Shown here: piece by piece, positions 9,437 to 20,935 of the stretch | Numbering within the stretch: the stretch's first letter is position 1 | How the letters are laid out: every line of letters begins with the position of its first letter | Assembly: GCF_014836985.1 (NCBI RefSeq) | Contig: NZ_JACSPU010000004.1 | Coordinates: forward strand, 186,001-250,000 | Direction of reading: 5' to 3' | DNA: 64,000 bases | Source: Planococcus wigleyi | GTDB lineage: Bacteria > Bacillota > Bacilli > Bacillales_A > Planococcaceae | Made by a program: the position numbers and the translations under genes | Notes under the pieces: generated by a model | What the model was told of the DNA's origin: nothing | What the model saw: only the letters and a program-made list of their open reading frames with translations | The model's database searches: none

Positions 9437-10726
9437 TTAAATCAATAAATTGAACAGCATCGAATCGTTGTTAAGGTCTTTATAAGGGAAGCCGTTTTCC
9501 GCCATGCGTTGAACAAGCGGCTCGTAGTCTTCACGGCATTTCAGTTCGATTCCGACCAGCACCGGCCCTTCTTCGCGGTTTGTCCGTTTCGTGTATTCGA
9601 AATGCGTAATGTCATCCGTCTCGCCCAGGACCTGTTCCATGAATTTACGGAGCGCTCCTGCACGCTGAGGGAACGTGACGATGAAATAATGCTTCAAGCC
9701 TTCATAAATCAAGGATTTCTCTTTGATTTCCTGCATGCGCTCGATGTCATTATTGCCGCCGCTGATCACACACACCACATTCTTGCCTTTGATGTCGTCT
9801 TTATAAAAATCAAGCGCGGCGACAGATAAAGCTCCTGCCGGCTCCGCGACGATGGCATTTTCATTATACAGCTGCAAAATCGTCGTACAGACCTTGCCTT
9901 CGGGAACCAAAGCGATATCGTCCAAAACATCCGTGCAGATCGCCATAGAGAGATCGCCTACCTGTTTAACCGCAGCACCGTCCACAAATGTATCAATGGT
10001 ATCCAGGCGCGTCACTTGCCCATTGGCAAGTGACGTTTTCATGCCGGCAGCACCTTGAGGTTCCACGCCAACCAATTTCGTCGAAGGGCTGATTCCCTTC
10101 AAATAGGAACCCACTCCGGACGCCAATCCGCCTCCACCGATCGCACAGAACATATAATCCACCGGTTCTTGCATATCGTTCAGCACCTCGACCGCGACCG
10201 TTCCTTGGCCCGCAATGATGCGGCTGTCATTGAACGGATGAACAAAGACTTTTTCTTCCACTGTGCAATAATCCATTGCCGCAGTGAATGAATCATCAAA
10301 AGTATCGCCGATCAAAACAACCGATACCTTATCTCCACCAAAGCGTTCCACTTGCGACACTTTTTGGCGAGGTGTCGTCAGGGGCATGAAGATTTTGCCT
10401 TCAATGCCAAGCGCAAAGCATGAGTAAGCGACGCCTTGCGCGTGATTGCCTGCACTGGCACAAACCACACCTTTGGCACGGTCTGCGGGGCTCAGGCTGC
10501 GGATGAAGTTATAAGCGCCGCGCAATTTAAAGGACCGCACCACTTGCAGATCCTCACGCTTTAAATAGACGTTGCAGTCATAGCGTGCAGACAACAGTTC
10601 GTTTTTCTGCAAAGGTGTCTTGATGACGACATCTTTGAGCGCTTGGTTGGCTACCATAATTTCTTCCACGGATACTCTGGCTAATGTAAGTTCTCTGTCG
10701 AGCTCTTTGATGTTGCTCTTAGTCAT
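9437..10726 (-). CDS. ilvA: Threonine ammonia-lyase (threonine dehydratase)
   Basis: PLP enzyme converting threonine to 2-oxobutyrate, the first step of isoleucine synthesis. The PLP lysine sits in SFKLRGAYN (about residue 66), the phosphate-binding glycine loop is GGGGLASG, and SAGNHAQG is intact. A C-terminal ACT-like regulatory domain (from about 330, beginning YFIVTFPQRAGAL) points to the biosynthetic, feedback-controlled form. The start is ATG 10726, 5 bases after AGAAGGTGA; upstream GTG 10735 overlaps that site. It is a single gene; a candidate CodY box lies about 80 bases upstream. Confidence 0.95.
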   Translation of the reverse strand: MTKSNIKELDRELTLARVSVEEIMVANQALKDVVIKTPLQKNELLSARYDCNVYLKREDLQVVRSFKLRGAYNFIRSLSPADRAKGVVCASAGNHAQGVAYSCFALGIEGKIFMPLTTPRQKVSQVERFGGDKVSVVLIGDTFDDSFTAAMDYCTVEEKVFVHPFNDSRIIAGQGTVAVEVLNDMQEPVDYMFCAIGGGGLASGVGSYLKGISPSTKLVGVEPQGAAGMKTSLANGQVTRLDTIDTFVDGAAVKQVGDLSMAICTDVLDDIALVPEGKVCTTILQLYNENAIVAEPAGALSVAALDFYKDDIKGKNVVCVISGGNNDIERMQEIKEKSLIYEGLKHYFIVTFPQRAGALRKFMEQVLGETDDITHFEYTKRTNREEGPVLVGIELKCREDYEPLVQRMAENGFPYKDLNNDSMLFNLLI

Positions 10727-10802
10727 AGATGTCACCTTCTTATTTTTATTTATCTCACTACTCTAACACATCACAGCGTCATAATGTCTAGAAGATTGCG
10801 AC

Positions 10803-10817
10803 AATTTGTTGAAAAGT
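10803..10817. promoter_or_regulatory. Candidate CodY box before ilvA
   Basis: Matches 12 of 15 positions of the CodY consensus (AATTTTCWGAAAATT). CodY represses ilvA in related Firmicutes when branched-chain amino acids are plentiful. The remainder of the 10727-11029 gap holds the parC terminator and nothing else recognisable. Confidence 0.45.
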
Positions 10818-10992
10818 TTTTCATGACTGCTTGCTATGAAATTCCACACCTTCTTTCAACAAAATTCAGGCCTCCCTCTAGTTCCCTATATTCATCTTTA
10901 ATCACTTCTCTATCCATTTGTTCCCCATTGCTTTTTCATGGATTCCAAATGAATAATTAACCATTTCTATACCTTATCGAATGAATGAATAA

Positions 10993-11022
10993 AACCCACT
11001 CCTACATTCAAAGGAGTGGGTT
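10993..11022 (-). terminator. Terminator after parC
   Basis: An 11-bp stem (AACCCACTCCT with its complement) and 8-base loop, just after the parC stop; the - strand continues with a T-containing tract. Confidence 0.7.
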
Positions 11023-11029
11023 AATTTGT

Positions 11030-13456
11030 TTATTCTTTTGTTTCAATTCGGTAAGCTGCAACTACTTTGCCGTCTGTCGCTTCATCAGCAATGAATGATC
11101 CGTTTGAATAACGGTCCACATTTTTTAGTGAGTTGGCAACCAATGGAATTCGTATTCCTTTAGCTGTTTCAAGCAGAATCTCTTCTTTTCCGGTTGCCCC
11201 AATAACGGCGACGACACGATGAGGATTTGATTTCAATTCGCGCAGCATCACTACGCCTCGTTTCGCGCGGCTGCCACTTTCGAATTCCTGAAGCTTCATT
11301 TTCTTAGCTGCTCCCCGTTGGGTCACCAGCACAAGTTCCTGTTTCACTTCCGGGTCAATCATCACAGCAGAAACAACTTCATCGCCGTCCTTCAGGTTGA
11401 CGCCTTTGACTCCGGCGGTGCGAAGTCCAGTAAGCGGCACTTCATCCATCGGGAAACGAACACCATATGCTTGGTTGGTTCCGATGAACAGTTCCGTCTC
11501 TTTTGTCACCAATCCAGCGAATATCATGGCATCGCCAGATTTCAAGTTCATGGTTTTAATGGCACGCGAATACCGCTGGATATGATAGTCTTTTAAAGCT
11601 GAACGTTTAACCTGGCCGAATTTCGATACGGTCAGGATACTGGCATCCGCATCAAAGTTCTCAAATGGGCAGACGGCAAGGATCGATTCATTCGCATCCA
11701 ATTGGACGATGCTTGATAAATGCTGGCCGAGGTCTTTCCATTTGATGTCCGGTAATTCGTTGATCGGCTGGTAAACGAAATTCCCGGCTGTAGTGAAAAT
11801 CAGAATCGTATGCTGAGTGTTCAAATTGCCTTCGAACAACAAATAATCCGATTCCTTCATCGCAAAATCTTTGCCGTTGGAAGCCGCATGCGAACGGGTG
11901 CTGGTCCGCTTGACATAGCCTTCCTTCGTAACCGTCACGACCACTTCTTCACTCGGAATCATGATTTCGCGTGTAATGGTGATTTCTTCAATTTTGTCTT
12001 CAATGACTGAACGGCGCGGTTCGGCGAACTTCTTGCGGATCGTTGCCAATTCTTTTTTGATGACGTTTTTCAACTTGGTTGCACTGGTCAGGATGCCGGT
12101 CAACTCAGCGATGAGTTTTTTCAGATCCTGCTCTTCTTTTTGAAGATCGGTGATGTCCGTATTGGTGAGACGGTATAATTGCAGCGACACAATCGCTTCT
12201 GATTGAGCTTCAGAGAAATCATACGATGTAATCAAGTTGTTTTTAGCATCCCGTTTATCTTTTGAAGAACGAATGGTTTTGATCACTTTATCCAGAATCG
12301 ACAAAGCTTTCATCAAGCCTTCCACAATATGCATGCGGTCGCTTGCTTTTTGCAGATCAAATTCCGAGCGCTTGGTGATGACTTCTTTTTGGTGTTCAAT
12401 ATAGGCGTCAAGCATCGTTTGCAGGGTCATCATCGTTGGCCGGCGATTATGGATCGCCACCATGTTGAAATTGTAGCTGACCTGCAAATCGGTATTTTTG
12501 TATAAATAATTAAGGATGCCAATAGCCTGAACATCTTTTTTCAGTTCAATGACAATACGCAGGCCAGTTCTGTCGGATTCATCGCGTACTTCAGAAATCC
12601 CTTCGAGTTTGCGGTCAAAGCGGTGATCATCGATTTTCTTGATCATACTGGCTTTATTGACTTCAAACGGAATTTCCGTAATGACGATTTGTTCTTTTCC
12701 GCCTTTTAATGGTTCAATTTCCGCTTTTGAGCGGACAATGATCTTGCCTTTACCGGTTTCGTAAGCTTTACGGATGCCGTCCACCCCTTGGATGATGCCC
12801 CCTGTCGGGAAATCTGGTCCTTTGATGACGGTCATCAATTCAGCAACGGTTGCCTGTGGATTGTCCATGCGCATCAGTACCGCATCCAGCACTTCGTGAA
12901 GGGCGTGAGGTGGGATATCAGTCGCATAGCCGGCAGAAATACCAGTTGATCCATTGACTAAAAGGTTCGGAAAACGTGCTGGCAGAACGGTCGGCTCCAT
13001 ATCCGAATCATCAAAGTTCGGAATGAAGTCAACGGTGCGTTTGTCGATGTCCCGCAGCAATTCAGATGAAATCGCTGACAGGCGTGCTTCTGTATAACGC
13101 ATTGCAGCCGGCGAATCGCCGTCCATCGATCCGTTGTTGCCGTGCATTTCAACGAGCATGTGGCGGATCTTCCAGTCCTGGCTTAAGCGAACCATCGCTT
13201 CATAAACCGAACTGTCACCATGTGGATGGTAGTTACCGATAACGTTACCGACAGTTTTTGCTGATTTCCGGAACGCTTTATCATTGGTATTGCCTTCGTG
13301 GTACATAGCATATAAAATCCGGCGCTGAACGGGTTTTAAGCCGTCACGGGCATCCGGCAGTGCACGGTCCTGGATGATGTATTTGCTGTAACGGCCAAAC
13401 CGATCACCGATTACTTCTTCCAGTGGCAAATCTTGAAATCGTTCGGTTTGTGTCAT
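11030..13456 (-). CDS. parC: DNA topoisomerase IV subunit A
   Basis: DNA cleavage and rejoining subunit of topoisomerase IV, which decatenates daughter chromosomes. It has 808 residues. The active-site tyrosine is Tyr121 in [11 protein letters not shown]. The quinolone-determining region reads [15 protein letters not shown] (Ser82, Ser83, Glu86), matching the drug-sensitive form in related species. The C-terminal beta-pinwheel repeats cover about residues 490-800. Its start overlaps the parE stop by 4 bases, so the two are translationally coupled. Confidence 0.96.
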   Translation of the reverse strand: MTQTERFQDLPLEEVIGDRFGRYSKYIIQDRALPDARDGLKPVQRRILYAMYHEGNTNDKAFRKSAKTVGNVIGNYHPHGDSSVYEAMVRLSQDWKIRHMLVEMHGNNGSMDGDSPAAMRYTEARLSAISSELLRDIDKRTVDFIPNFDDSDMEPTVLPARFPNLLVNGSTGISAGYATDIPPHALHEVLDAVLMRMDNPQATVAELMTVIKGPDFPTGGIIQGVDGIRKAYETGKGKIIVRSKAEIEPLKGGKEQIVITEIPFEVNKASMIKKIDDHRFDRKLEGISEVRDESDRTGLRIVIELKKDVQAIGILNYLYKNTDLQVSYNFNMVAIHNRRPTMMTLQTMLDAYIEHQKEVITKRSEFDLQKASDRMHIVEGLMKALSILDKVIKTIRSSKDKRDAKNNLITSYDFSEAQSEAIVSLQLYRLTNTDITDLQKEEQDLKKLIAELTGILTSATKLKNVIKKELATIRKKFAEPRRSVIEDKIEEITITREIMIPSEEVVVTVTKEGYVKRTSTRSHAASNGKDFAMKESDYLLFEGNLNTQHTILIFTTAGNFVYQPINELPDIKWKDLGQHLSSIVQLDANESILAVCPFENFDADASILTVSKFGQVKRSALKDYHIQRYSRAIKTMNLKSGDAMIFAGLVTKETELFIGTNQAYGVRFPMDEVPLTGLRTAGVKGVNLKDGDEVVSAVMIDPEVKQELVLVTQRGAAKKMKLQEFESGSRAKRGVVMLRELKSNPHRVVAVIGATGKEEILLETAKGIRIPLVANSLKNVDRYSNGSFIADEATDGKVVAAYRIETKE

Positions 13457-15423
13457 ACAAGTTCCTCCTCAGCGTGAATCAAATCATTTTCAAGAATATT
13501 GCTGTCTTCTTCCAGTCCGAAGTCGACATTGTTTTCAATCCAGCGGCGTCTTGGCTCCACTTTGTCACCCATTAGCGTCGTGATGCCGCGTTCTGCACGG
13601 GCACTGTCTTCAATGGTTACGCGGATCAGCGTCCGTGTTTCCGGGTTCATGGTGGTTTCCCACAATTGGTCTGCGTTCATCTCACCCAGACCTTTATAAC
13701 GCTGCAGCATATAGCCTTTTCCGACTTTTTTGATGGATTCATCAAGATCGGCTTCTGTCCATGCATAGTCGATCACTTCTTTTTTGCCGATGCCTTTGGA
13801 GACTTTGTACAGTGGGGGCAAGGCGATGAAGACTTTGCCTGCTTCAATCAAAGGCTTCATGTAGCGGAAGAAGAACGTCAGCAGCAGCACTTGGATGTGC
13901 GCACCATCTGTATCGGCATCCGTCATGATAATGACTTTGTTATAAGCGATGTCGTCGATTGAAAAATCCGAAGATACCCCACCGCCGATGGCATGGATAA
14001 TGGTCGAGATTTCTTCGTTCTTCATGATTTCCTCAAGTTTTGCTTTTTCAGTGTTGACGACTTTCCCGCGCAGCGGCAAAATCGCTTGGAATGTCCGGTC
14101 GCGCCCCTGTTTTGCAGAGCCGCCGGCCGAATCTCCCTCCACCAGGTACAATTCATTTTTTGCAGCATTTCGGGATTGGGCAGGCGTCAATTTACCGGAT
14201 AACAAAGCATCCGATTTTTTTCGTTTCTTGCCGTTTCGTGCGTCTTCTCGTGCTTTTCTGGCGGCCAGGCGAGCCTGTGATGCCCGAATCGCTTTGCGTA
14301 CCAGAGATGCGCTGAGATCGGCGTTTTCTTCCAGGAAATACATTAACTTTTGGGACACGACCGAATCGACGATGCTCCGTGCTTCGCTCGTACCCAGCTT
14401 GCTTTTCGTCTGTCCTTCAAATTGCAGCATCCCTTCGGGAATACGGACAGAAACGATAGCTGCCAATCCTTCGCGGATATCCGAGCCTTCCAGGTTCTTA
14501 TCTTTATCTTTCAAGAGATTTATTTTTCTTGCGTAATCATTGAAGACTCGGGTCATCGCTGCTTTTGCGCCGGTTTCATGTGTACCGCCGTCACGAGTGC
14601 GGACGTTATTGACGAATGACAAAATCGTCTCGGAATAGCCATCGTTGAATTGGAAAGAAAACTCGATTTCCATCTCATCCTGCTGCCCCTCGATATAAGC
14701 CACTGGATGCAGCACATCTTTTTCTTCGTTCAAATAAGAGACAAATGCCTCAATACCGGTTTCGTAATGGAAAACATCCTTGGCTTCTGTCCGTTGATCG
14801 AACAGCTCGATCTTCAGTCCTTTCAGCAAGAAAGCCGATTCGCGAAGACGTTCTGACAATGTTTCATAATTGTATTTGCTTACAGAAAAAATGGCGTCAT
14901 CCGGCAAAAAGTGAATGACTGTACCGGTTTCTTTCGTTGAACCGATTTCTTCCAATGTGGTGACCGGCTTGCCGCCATTTTCAAAACGTTGGCGGTATTT
15001 TTTGCCGTCGCGGTAAATAGTGACTTCCAAAAACTTGGACAGTGCATTGACCACTGACGCACCAACTCCGTGCAGGCCTCCGCTTGTTTTATAGCCGCCT
15101 TGCCCGAATTTCCCTCCAGCATGCAAAACCGTCAAAATCACTTCTGGTGTGGGTTTGCCGCTGCGGTGCATTCCTGTAGGCATGCCGCGTCCATAATCCC
15201 GGACACTGATGCTATTGTCTTCGTGGATCGTAACGGTGATTCTGTCTCCGTAGCCTGCAAGCGCTTCATCAACTGAGTTATCAACAATTTCATAGACTAA
15301 ATGATGAAGTCCGCGTGTGTCCGTCGAACCGATATACATTCCCGGCCGTTTTCTGACGGCATCTAAGCCCTCGAGTACTTGGATCGCTTCTTCGTTGTAT
15401 GCCGTGCTTTGAATTTTAGCCAT
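13453..15423 (-). CDS. parE: DNA topoisomerase IV subunit B
   Basis: ATPase subunit of topoisomerase IV, 656 residues. The GHKL ATP-binding region is N-terminal ([35 protein letters not shown]). The TOPRIM domain shows [15 protein letters not shown] and the metal-binding DADTDG. The [15 protein letters not shown] form is shared with GyrB; the neighbouring parC and synteny with B. subtilis settle the assignment. It is preceded by a recognisable sigma-A promoter and forms a two-gene operon with parC. Confidence 0.96.
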   Translation of the reverse strand: MAKIQSTAYNEEAIQVLEGLDAVRKRPGMYIGSTDTRGLHHLVYEIVDNSVDEALAGYGDRITVTIHEDNSISVRDYGRGMPTGMHRSGKPTPEVILTVLHAGGKFGQGGYKTSGGLHGVGASVVNALSKFLEVTIYRDGKKYRQRFENGGKPVTTLEEIGSTKETGTVIHFLPDDAIFSVSKYNYETLSERLRESAFLLKGLKIELFDQRTEAKDVFHYETGIEAFVSYLNEEKDVLHPVAYIEGQQDEMEIEFSFQFNDGYSETILSFVNNVRTRDGGTHETGAKAAMTRVFNDYARKINLLKDKDKNLEGSDIREGLAAIVSVRIPEGMLQFEGQTKSKLGTSEARSIVDSVVSQKLMYFLEENADLSASLVRKAIRASQARLAARKAREDARNGKKRKKSDALLSGKLTPAQSRNAAKNELYLVEGDSAGGSAKQGRDRTFQAILPLRGKVVNTEKAKLEEIMKNEEISTIIHAIGGGVSSDFSIDDIAYNKVIIMTDADTDGAHIQVLLLTFFFRYMKPLIEAGKVFIALPPLYKVSKGIGKKEVIDYAWTEADLDESIKKVGKGYMLQRYKGLGEMNADQLWETTMNPETRTLIRVTIEDSARAERGITTLMGDKVEPRRRWIENNVDFGLEEDSNILENDLIHAEEELV

Positions 15424-15468
15424 CTAATTCCCTCCAACAAACATCTGTTCGTATAATTCTCTCTCTTA

Positions 15469-15498
15469 ATCGTATTCTATTCTATGGCCATCTGTCAA
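15469..15498 (-). promoter_or_regulatory. Sigma-A promoter of parE-parC
   Basis: On the - strand a perfect -35 TTGACA (15493-15498) is followed after 18 bases by TACGAT (15469-15474), about 45 bases upstream of the parE start. Confidence 0.5.
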
Positions 15499-15505
15499 AC
15501 TTCAT

Positions 15506-15530
15506 AGAAAAAGAGCGCTGGGCGCTCTTA
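15506..15530 (-). terminator. Terminator after yneT
   Basis: An 8-bp GC-rich stem (AAGAGCGC with its complement, 3-base loop) followed on the - strand by T residues, right after the yneT stop. Confidence 0.7.
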
Positions 15531-15541
15531 GCGGTAATGCC

Positions 15542-15949
15542 TTATTTCAAAATGGCGTGTTCCACTTTGATGCAGCGGTCCATGATGACCGTATAGCCTG
15601 CATCAGCCAATCGATTAAATACATTTTCATCCACTACATTCAATTGTGTCCAAAAAACTGGACAATCGATTTTCACAAATTCATCAGCGATATCTACCAA
15701 AAACTCACTGCGCCGGAAAACGTTGACGATATCCACTTTTTCTGGAATATCACTCAAAGAAGCGTAACTTTTTTCGCCCAGTACGGAATCTGTCTGCGGA
15801 TTAACTGGGATAATGCGATAACCGGCCCGTTGCATAGCTTCCGAAACCATATAGGATGTTCGGCTCGGATTAGGGCTGAGCCCGATTACAGCGATGGTTT
15901 TCGCATTGTCGAGTACGTTTTTGATTTCTTCACGGCTAGGATTGTTCAA
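15542..15949 (-). CDS. yneT: CoA-binding (Rossmann) protein YneT
   Basis: Small CoA_binding-domain protein of the YccU/YneT family, about 135 residues. The nucleotide-binding loop is IAVIGLSPNPSR near the N-terminus, and the central strand-turn IIPVNPQ and DIVNVFRRSE are typical. Biochemical role unknown. TTG 15949 fits best: AGGTGATC, complementary to the 16S rRNA end, gives about 8-base effective spacing, whereas GTG 15958 lies within that site. The position next to parE and plsY matches B. subtilis. Confidence 0.82.
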   Translation of the reverse strand: MNNPSREEIKNVLDNAKTIAVIGLSPNPSRTSYMVSEAMQRAGYRIIPVNPQTDSVLGEKSYASLSDIPEKVDIVNVFRRSEFLVDIADEFVKIDCPVFWTQLNVVDENVFNRLADAGYTVIMDRCIKVEHAILK

Positions 15950-16085
15950 GATGATCACCTGTCCTTTTTATTCTATCATACACGATTTCGTCTTGCCTGT
16001 TGAATAATCTGCCATCTATTGTTCAAAGATCTTCAGTCATGGTAAACTGATACTACAAAATAAGGTTGTTTTAAAGGAGTTTATC

Positions 16086-16676
16086 ATGAGTACATTGCTT
16101 CCTATTCTATTAGCTTACCTGCTCGGCTCAATTCCATCTGCTCTGTGGATCGGAAAGTTATTCTACAATACCGATATTCGCACAAAAGGAAGCGGCAACC
16201 TGGGCGCCACCAACACATTCCGGACTCTCGGCAAAAAAGCAGGCATTGTCGTTACGCTGCTGGATATCCTGAAAGGGACCGCTGCTACATTGATTCCCCT
16301 GTACATTGCTACTGATATCCATCCATTGATATTCGGGGTCGTTGCAGTCATTGGCCATATCTATCCTGTATTCGCCAAATTTAAAGGCGGAAAAGCAGTT
16401 GCAACTTCAGGCGGCATTCTGTTGGGCTACCAATGGCCACTATTCATCATGGCAGTTGCAGTGCTGTTGATTGCATTGAAAATCACTAAAATGGTATCTT
16501 TGTCTTCAATCATCTTGGCCGTGGTGTTCATCATCTACACCACCATCTATGGAGTGATCACCGGTGATTACTTGTTTATGGTCGTCATCTACATTTTAGC
16601 GATTTTCATCATTTTCCGCCACCGGGCTAATATTTCCAGAATCCGTGCGGGTACAGAACCAAAAATCAACTGGTAA
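16086..16676 (+). CDS. plsY: Acyl-phosphate:glycerol-3-phosphate acyltransferase
   Basis: Membrane enzyme that transfers the acyl group from acyl-phosphate to glycerol 3-phosphate, the first step of phospholipid synthesis. It has 196 residues and five to six helices. The three conserved cytoplasmic motifs are seen: GSIPSA near residue 15, [12 protein letters not shown] near 40 and [10 protein letters not shown] near 100. AAAGGAG lies 7 bases before the start. It is divergent from yneT and is followed by yneR after 22 bases. Confidence 0.95.
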   Translation: MSTLLPILLAYLLGSIPSALWIGKLFYNTDIRTKGSGNLGATNTFRTLGKKAGIVVTLLDILKGTAATLIPLYIATDIHPLIFGVVAVIGHIYPVFAKFKGGKAVATSGGILLGYQWPLFIMAVAVLLIALKITKMVSLSSIILAVVFIIYTTIYGVITGDYLFMVVIYILAIFIIFRHRANISRIRAGTEPKINW

Positions 16677-16698
16677 CATCTGCGAAAGGACGTGCCAT

Positions 16699-16998
16699 AT
16701 GCAAATCAAAATCAGTGACGACGCATTCAATTGGTTTAAGGAAGAAATGGAAGTGTCTCCCGGTGAGTCGGTAAGGTTTTTTGTCCGCTACGGAGGTGCA
16801 AGCAAGCTTCAGCCCGGATTTTCATTGGGCGTCACTAAAGATCAGCCCCATGAAATGGCTGTTCAGGTGGAGGAAGACCAAGTCACCTACTTTATTGAAC
16901 AAAGCGATGTCTGGTATTTTGATGGACACGATCTTCAGGTCACGGTTAATGATGACCTGCACGAACTTGATTATTCATACTCTAAACAGAACGCTTAA
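16699..16998 (+). CDS. yneR: HesB/IscA-like protein YneR
   Basis: A 99-residue protein with the HesB/IscA fold. It lacks the three conserved cysteines that bind Fe-S clusters in true A-type carriers; no cysteine is present at all. A cluster-carrier role is therefore doubtful and the function is unknown. Start ATG 16699 has GAAAGGA 8 bases upstream, and the open frame before it overlaps the end of plsY and is not used. Probably co-transcribed with plsY, then terminated at 17046-17094. Confidence 0.8.
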   Translation: MQIKISDDAFNWFKEEMEVSPGESVRFFVRYGGASKLQPGFSLGVTKDQPHEMAVQVEEDQVTYFIEQSDVWYFDGHDLQVTVNDDLHELDYSYSKQNA

Positions 16999-17045
16999 AT
17001 GAATGAATAGTTGGTTGTTTTATACATTCTCATGCATATAAACAT

Positions 17046-17094
17046 AAAAGCTGCCGTTAACTGTCTTGATTTTGACAGTTGACGGCAGCTTTTT
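17046..17094 (+). terminator. Terminator after yneR
   Basis: A long stem of about 20 bp with one G-T pair (AAAAGCTGCCGT arm, 8-base loop) ending in TTTT. Confidence 0.8.
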
Positions 17095-17256
17095 CGATGT
17101 ATTCCGGACAAATTCCAGACTGGTTTAGATGTTCAAAACCTGGGAATTGCAACAAAATTTATCAGTTGAATAATATTGCTACACGTATTCCCCCGAAAAT
17201 CACGAGTCTTTTCGTCCGCACATCTTTCGGCAATTCGAGTAGAATAAAGAGTTTTT

Positions 17257-17556
17257 TTACCGATGAAATCTGTTTAATTGCTCCAGATAACCTTCAGTCT
17301 CCAAGATTTCCCGTTGCCGATCGCCGAAAAGATCGAAATGCGGGTAATCTCCCCGCAAATCCATCCACTCCCGTTTCAATCCGTATTTTTTGCCCCATTC
17401 CTCCAATTTGTCCATGTCGCAGCAACCCACTTTCGTCACGGTGCTGCAGCCGGGAAAACGCTCATCCACCCAGTAATGCGTCAAGAAAGCAATTCGGCCG
17501 TCCGTGACATCCTGTTTCCAGCGATTCAATTCGTCCCTTTTAATTCCGAACGCCAT
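17257..17556 (-). CDS. yneQ: YneQ family protein
   Basis: A 99-residue protein matching the small YneQ family by size, place and sequence character (starts AFGIKRDELNRWK; later HYWVDERFPG and DYPHFDLFGD). No domain of known function; conserved Cys-Cys (VGCCDMD) and His/Asp residues suggest possible metal binding, but this is speculation. The start, ATG 17556, overlaps the end of yneP by 17 bases and has AGGTG 4 bases upstream. A longer in-frame reading upstream lies inside yneP and is rejected. Confidence 0.75.
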   Translation of the reverse strand: MAFGIKRDELNRWKQDVTDGRIAFLTHYWVDERFPGCSTVTKVGCCDMDKLEEWGKKYGLKREWMDLRGDYPHFDLFGDRQREILETEGYLEQLNRFHR

Positions 17557-17986
17557 CGGCCACCTGCTTTTTGATTTCTTCGTATTTGGCGTGCCATTCG
17601 GGATAAATCTTTTTGATGGACACTGGTCGGAAGTTGTCTTTTTTGACCACGACATGTTCAGAGATTGCGGTAGCGGCGATCGTTCCATCTTCATGGAGAA
17701 TTTCATAGCCATATTTGGTCCGCAACCGGCCATGCTCCTCGACCCACGTCCGGACAACAGCTTTCTGTCCATAGCGGAGTGCCGCCTTATACTGGATGGA
17801 GATGTCTGTTACGGGGGATAAATACCCGTCCTTTTCCATACCTGCATAGGTAAATCCCAGGTCTTCAATGAGCTTTGTACGGCCAATTTCCAGCCAAATG
17901 ATGTAGTTGGCATGATAGACCACACCCATTTGATCGGTTTCTGCGTAACGGATTTCTATTTCTTTTTCACTTATGTACATGTCCAT
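17540..17986 (-). CDS. yneP: Acyl-CoA thioesterase YneP (4HBT hotdog fold)
   Basis: Hotdog-fold thioesterase of the YbgC/YneP type, 148 residues. The active-site loop reads YAETDQMGVVYHANYIIW, with the catalytic Asp in place and the long helix after it. It likely hydrolyses acyl-CoA; the substrate is unknown. Two starts are possible, ATG 17986 or ATG 17980, both served by AGAGGTGA. It overlaps yneQ by 17 bases, so the two are co-transcribed. Confidence 0.85.
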   Translation of the reverse strand: MDMYISEKEIEIRYAETDQMGVVYHANYIIWLEIGRTKLIEDLGFTYAGMEKDGYLSPVTDISIQYKAALRYGQKAVVRTWVEEHGRLRTKYGYEILHEDGTIAATAISEHVVVKKDNFRPVSIKKIYPEWHAKYEEIKKQVADGVRN

Positions 17987-18035
17987 TTCACCTCTACATT
18001 AGTATACAAGAAATCTCATTCTTTATGTAACAGAA

Positions 18036-18065
18036 AAGGCTGCCGGAGAATTCCCCGGCAGCCTT
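18036..18065 (-). terminator. Terminator after citB
   Basis: An 11-bp stem AAGGCTGCCGG with its complement, 15 bases after the aconitase stop; the T-run on the - strand is short. Confidence 0.65.
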
Positions 18066-18079
18066 CACATGAATAAATC

Positions 18080-20794
18080 TTATACTTCTAGCAATTTGTT
18101 GCGCAGCACCATTTGCAGGATGCCGCCGTGGCGGAAGTAATCCACTTCGACTTCAGAATCGAAACGTGCCAATACTTTGAACTCAGTCACTTTACCGTCT
18201 TCAGCAGTAGCTGTAACAGTAAGGACGTCGCGAGGTTTCACGTCATCAGTCAAGTTGACGCTAATTGTTTCGCGGCCAGTCAAACCAAGAGAATCCGCGC
18301 TTTCGCCATTGACGAATTGCAATGGAAGAACACCCATCATCACAAGGTTTGAACGGTGAATACGCTCATAGCTTTCAGCGATAACTGTTTTGATGCCTAG
18401 AAGGAATGTACCTTTAGCAGCCCAGTCACGTGAAGAGCCCATGCCGTAATCTTTACCAGTCAAGACAACAAGTCCTGTGCCTTGCTCCTGGTACTTCATA
18501 GCAGCATCGTAGATCGCCATTGTTTCGCCCGTTGGCCAGTAAGTTGTGTAACCGCCAGTTGTGCCTGGAGCTACTTGGTTACGGATACGGATGTTAGCGA
18601 AAGTTCCGCGCATCATAACTTCGTGGTTACCGCGGCGAGATCCGTAAGAGTTGAAATTACGTGGCTCTACGCCGTTTTCACGAAGGTATAGGCCTGCTGG
18701 CGTATCTTTGCCGATGGCACCAGCTGGTGAAATGTGGTCAGTCGTGATAGAGTCTGCAAATTTCGCAACTACACGAAGGCCGGATAGTGCTTGGATCGGT
18801 GCCGGTTCTTTAGAAAGACCTTCAAAGAATGGCGGGTTTTGGATATAAGTTGATGTTGCATCGAACTCATACAATGAATCGTCGTTAGTTTCAATCGCAT
18901 TCCATGCTTCGTTCTCGTTGAATACGTGCTCGTATTCTTTGCGGAACAATTCTGGAGTAACTGTGTCTTTAACGACTTGTTTGATTTCTTCAGTTGTAGG
19001 CCAGATATCTTTGAAGAAGACATCTTTTCCTTCTTTGTCTTTGCCGATCGGCTCAGATTCAAAGTCGATATCCACAGTTCCAGCAAGTGCATAAGCAACA
19101 ACAAGCATTGGAGATGCCAAGTAGTTAGCTTTAACAAGTGGGTGGATACGTCCTTCGAAGTTACGGTTACCTGACAATACAGATGATACCAATAGATCGT
19201 TGTCCAAGATCGCTTCTTCAATTTCAGGAAGCAATGGACCCGAGTTACCGATACATGTTGTACAGCCGTAGCCAACAAGGTTAAAGCCGATTTGGTTCAT
19301 GTAGTCCAACAAACCAGAATCGTTCAAGTAACCTGTAACGACTTTAGATCCCGGCGCCAATGAAGTTTTCACGTAAGCAGGTGGAGTCAATCCTTTTTCT
19401 ACTGCTTTTTTCGCTACTAATCCAGCACCAAGCATTACGTACGGGTTAGAAGTGTTTGTACAAGACGTGATTGCCGCAATCGCCAATGCACCCGTCTTCA
19501 TTTCGGCAGTTTTGCCGTCTTTGAAGTTAACTGTTGCTGTTTTCGCGATTTCAGCTGCATCAAGTGCAAAACCGTGTGGTCCTTCTTCGCCTGTTACAGC
19601 TTTGTTGAACTCAGGTTTCATTTGAGACAAAGGAATCAAATCCTGTGGACGTTTTGGTCCAGCAAGGTTAGGTTCGATTTCAGAAAGATCGATTTCCACA
19701 AGGTCTGTGTAGATCGGATCTTCGTTGTCAACTGTGAAGAACATGCCGTTCTCCTGCAAATATTTTTTAGTGACAGCAATTTGGTCTGCATCACGTGCAG
19801 TCAAACGCATATAGTCAAGCGCTTCTTCGTCAACTGGGAAGAATCCGCAAGTTGCGCCGTATTCTGGAGCCATGTTGGCAATCGTTGCACGGTCAGCAAG
19901 TGGCAATGTTGTAACACCAGGGCCGAAGAACTCAACAAATTTACCTACAACACCTTTTTTACGCAAAGTTTGTGTAACTTTCAACGCCAAATCGGTTGCA
20001 GTAGCACCGTTTGGAAGTTCGCCAGTCATTTTAACTCCGATAACTTCAGGAATCGGGAAATATGAAGGCTGCCCAAGCATACCGGCTTCTGCTTCGATAC
20101 CGCCTACGCCCCATCCAAGAACACCGATTCCGTTGATCATTGTCGTATGTGAATCTGTACCGACTAATGTATCAGGGAATGTTTCGAAAGTACCATCCGC
20201 ATTTTCAACAGCATGGACAACGTTTGCAAGATACTCAAGGTTTACTTGGTGAACAATACCAGTTGCGGGTGGAACTGCACGGTAGTTGTCATAAGCTTTT
20301 TGAGCCCAGCTAAGGAATTGGTAACGCTCAGCGTTGCGGTCGAATTCAAGTTCCATGTTAATGCGTAGTGCATCTTGTGTTCCGTAGTTGTCAACCTGTA
20401 CCGAGTGGTCAATAACCAGATCCACTGGAATTTCAGGGTTGATTTTGTTCGGGTCTCCACCCATTTCAGCCATAGCTGAACGAAGTGCAGCCAAATCAAC
20501 GACTACTGGTACGCCTGTGAAATCCTGAAGGATAACGCGTGACGGCTTGAATGGAACTTCAGCTTCTTTGTTAGCGTCTTTGCCCCATTTTGCTAATTCT
20601 TCAACGTGCTCATCTTTGATTACGTACCCGTCGTGCTGACGCAATACGGATTCCAATAGGACTTTGATTGAATAAGGAAGGCGTGATACTTTAGCGATCC
20701 CTGCTTCTTCTAATGCTGCTAAACGATAATAGTTAAACGTTTTGCCATTTAGCTCAAAAGAAGTGCGGCTGTTGTGCAAACTGCTCTTTGCCAT
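18080..20794 (-). CDS. citB: Aconitate hydratase A
   Basis: TCA-cycle aconitase that interconverts citrate and isocitrate; the apo form of the B. subtilis homologue also binds RNA. It has 904 residues of the AcnA/IRP type. The Fe-S cluster cysteines are in [12 protein letters not shown] and [14 protein letters not shown]. The C-terminal swivelling domain has the active-site region [19 protein letters not shown] lies 9 bases before the ATG. It is monocistronic, in the same neighbourhood as yneP-yneT and parEC, as in B. subtilis. The upstream 140 bases contain a plausible promoter (TTTACT, 17 bases, TATGAT on the - strand). Confidence 0.97.
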   Translation of the reverse strand: MAKSSLHNSRTSFELNGKTFNYYRLAALEEAGIAKVSRLPYSIKVLLESVLRQHDGYVIKDEHVEELAKWGKDANKEAEVPFKPSRVILQDFTGVPVVVDLAALRSAMAEMGGDPNKINPEIPVDLVIDHSVQVDNYGTQDALRINMELEFDRNAERYQFLSWAQKAYDNYRAVPPATGIVHQVNLEYLANVVHAVENADGTFETFPDTLVGTDSHTTMINGIGVLGWGVGGIEAEAGMLGQPSYFPIPEVIGVKMTGELPNGATATDLALKVTQTLRKKGVVGKFVEFFGPGVTTLPLADRATIANMAPEYGATCGFFPVDEEALDYMRLTARDADQIAVTKKYLQENGMFFTVDNEDPIYTDLVEIDLSEIEPNLAGPKRPQDLIPLSQMKPEFNKAVTGEEGPHGFALDAAEIAKTATVNFKDGKTAEMKTGALAIAAITSCTNTSNPYVMLGAGLVAKKAVEKGLTPPAYVKTSLAPGSKVVTGYLNDSGLLDYMNQIGFNLVGYGCTTCIGNSGPLLPEIEEAILDNDLLVSSVLSGNRNFEGRIHPLVKANYLASPMLVVAYALAGTVDIDFESEPIGKDKEGKDVFFKDIWPTTEEIKQVVKDTVTPELFRKEYEHVFNENEAWNAIETNDDSLYEFDATSTYIQNPPFFEGLSKEPAPIQALSGLRVVAKFADSITTDHISPAGAIGKDTPAGLYLRENGVEPRNFNSYGSRRGNHEVMMRGTFANIRIRNQVAPGTTGGYTTYWPTGETMAIYDAAMKYQEQGTGLVVLTGKDYGMGSSRDWAAKGTFLLGIKTVIAESYERIHRSNLVMMGVLPLQFVNGESADSLGLTGRETISVNLTDDVKPRDVLTVTATAEDGKVTEFKVLARFDSEVEVDYFRHGGILQMVLRNKLLEV

Positions 20795-20935
20795 TTGTGT
20801 GTTCCTCCTTTAAATCTTCTGAAAAGGCTCGTGACAGCACTTTTCTCCTCTTCCATCATACCTAATGCTTGAGCATAAGTAAATTACATTAAAATTATAC
20901 AATGTGATAAGTTTTTCGAATGACTTTCTTTCGAC

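Noticed and set aside
13949-14536. 195-codon open frame opposite parE
   Set aside because: Antisense to the conserved TOPRIM-coding region; no start signal and no homology pattern.
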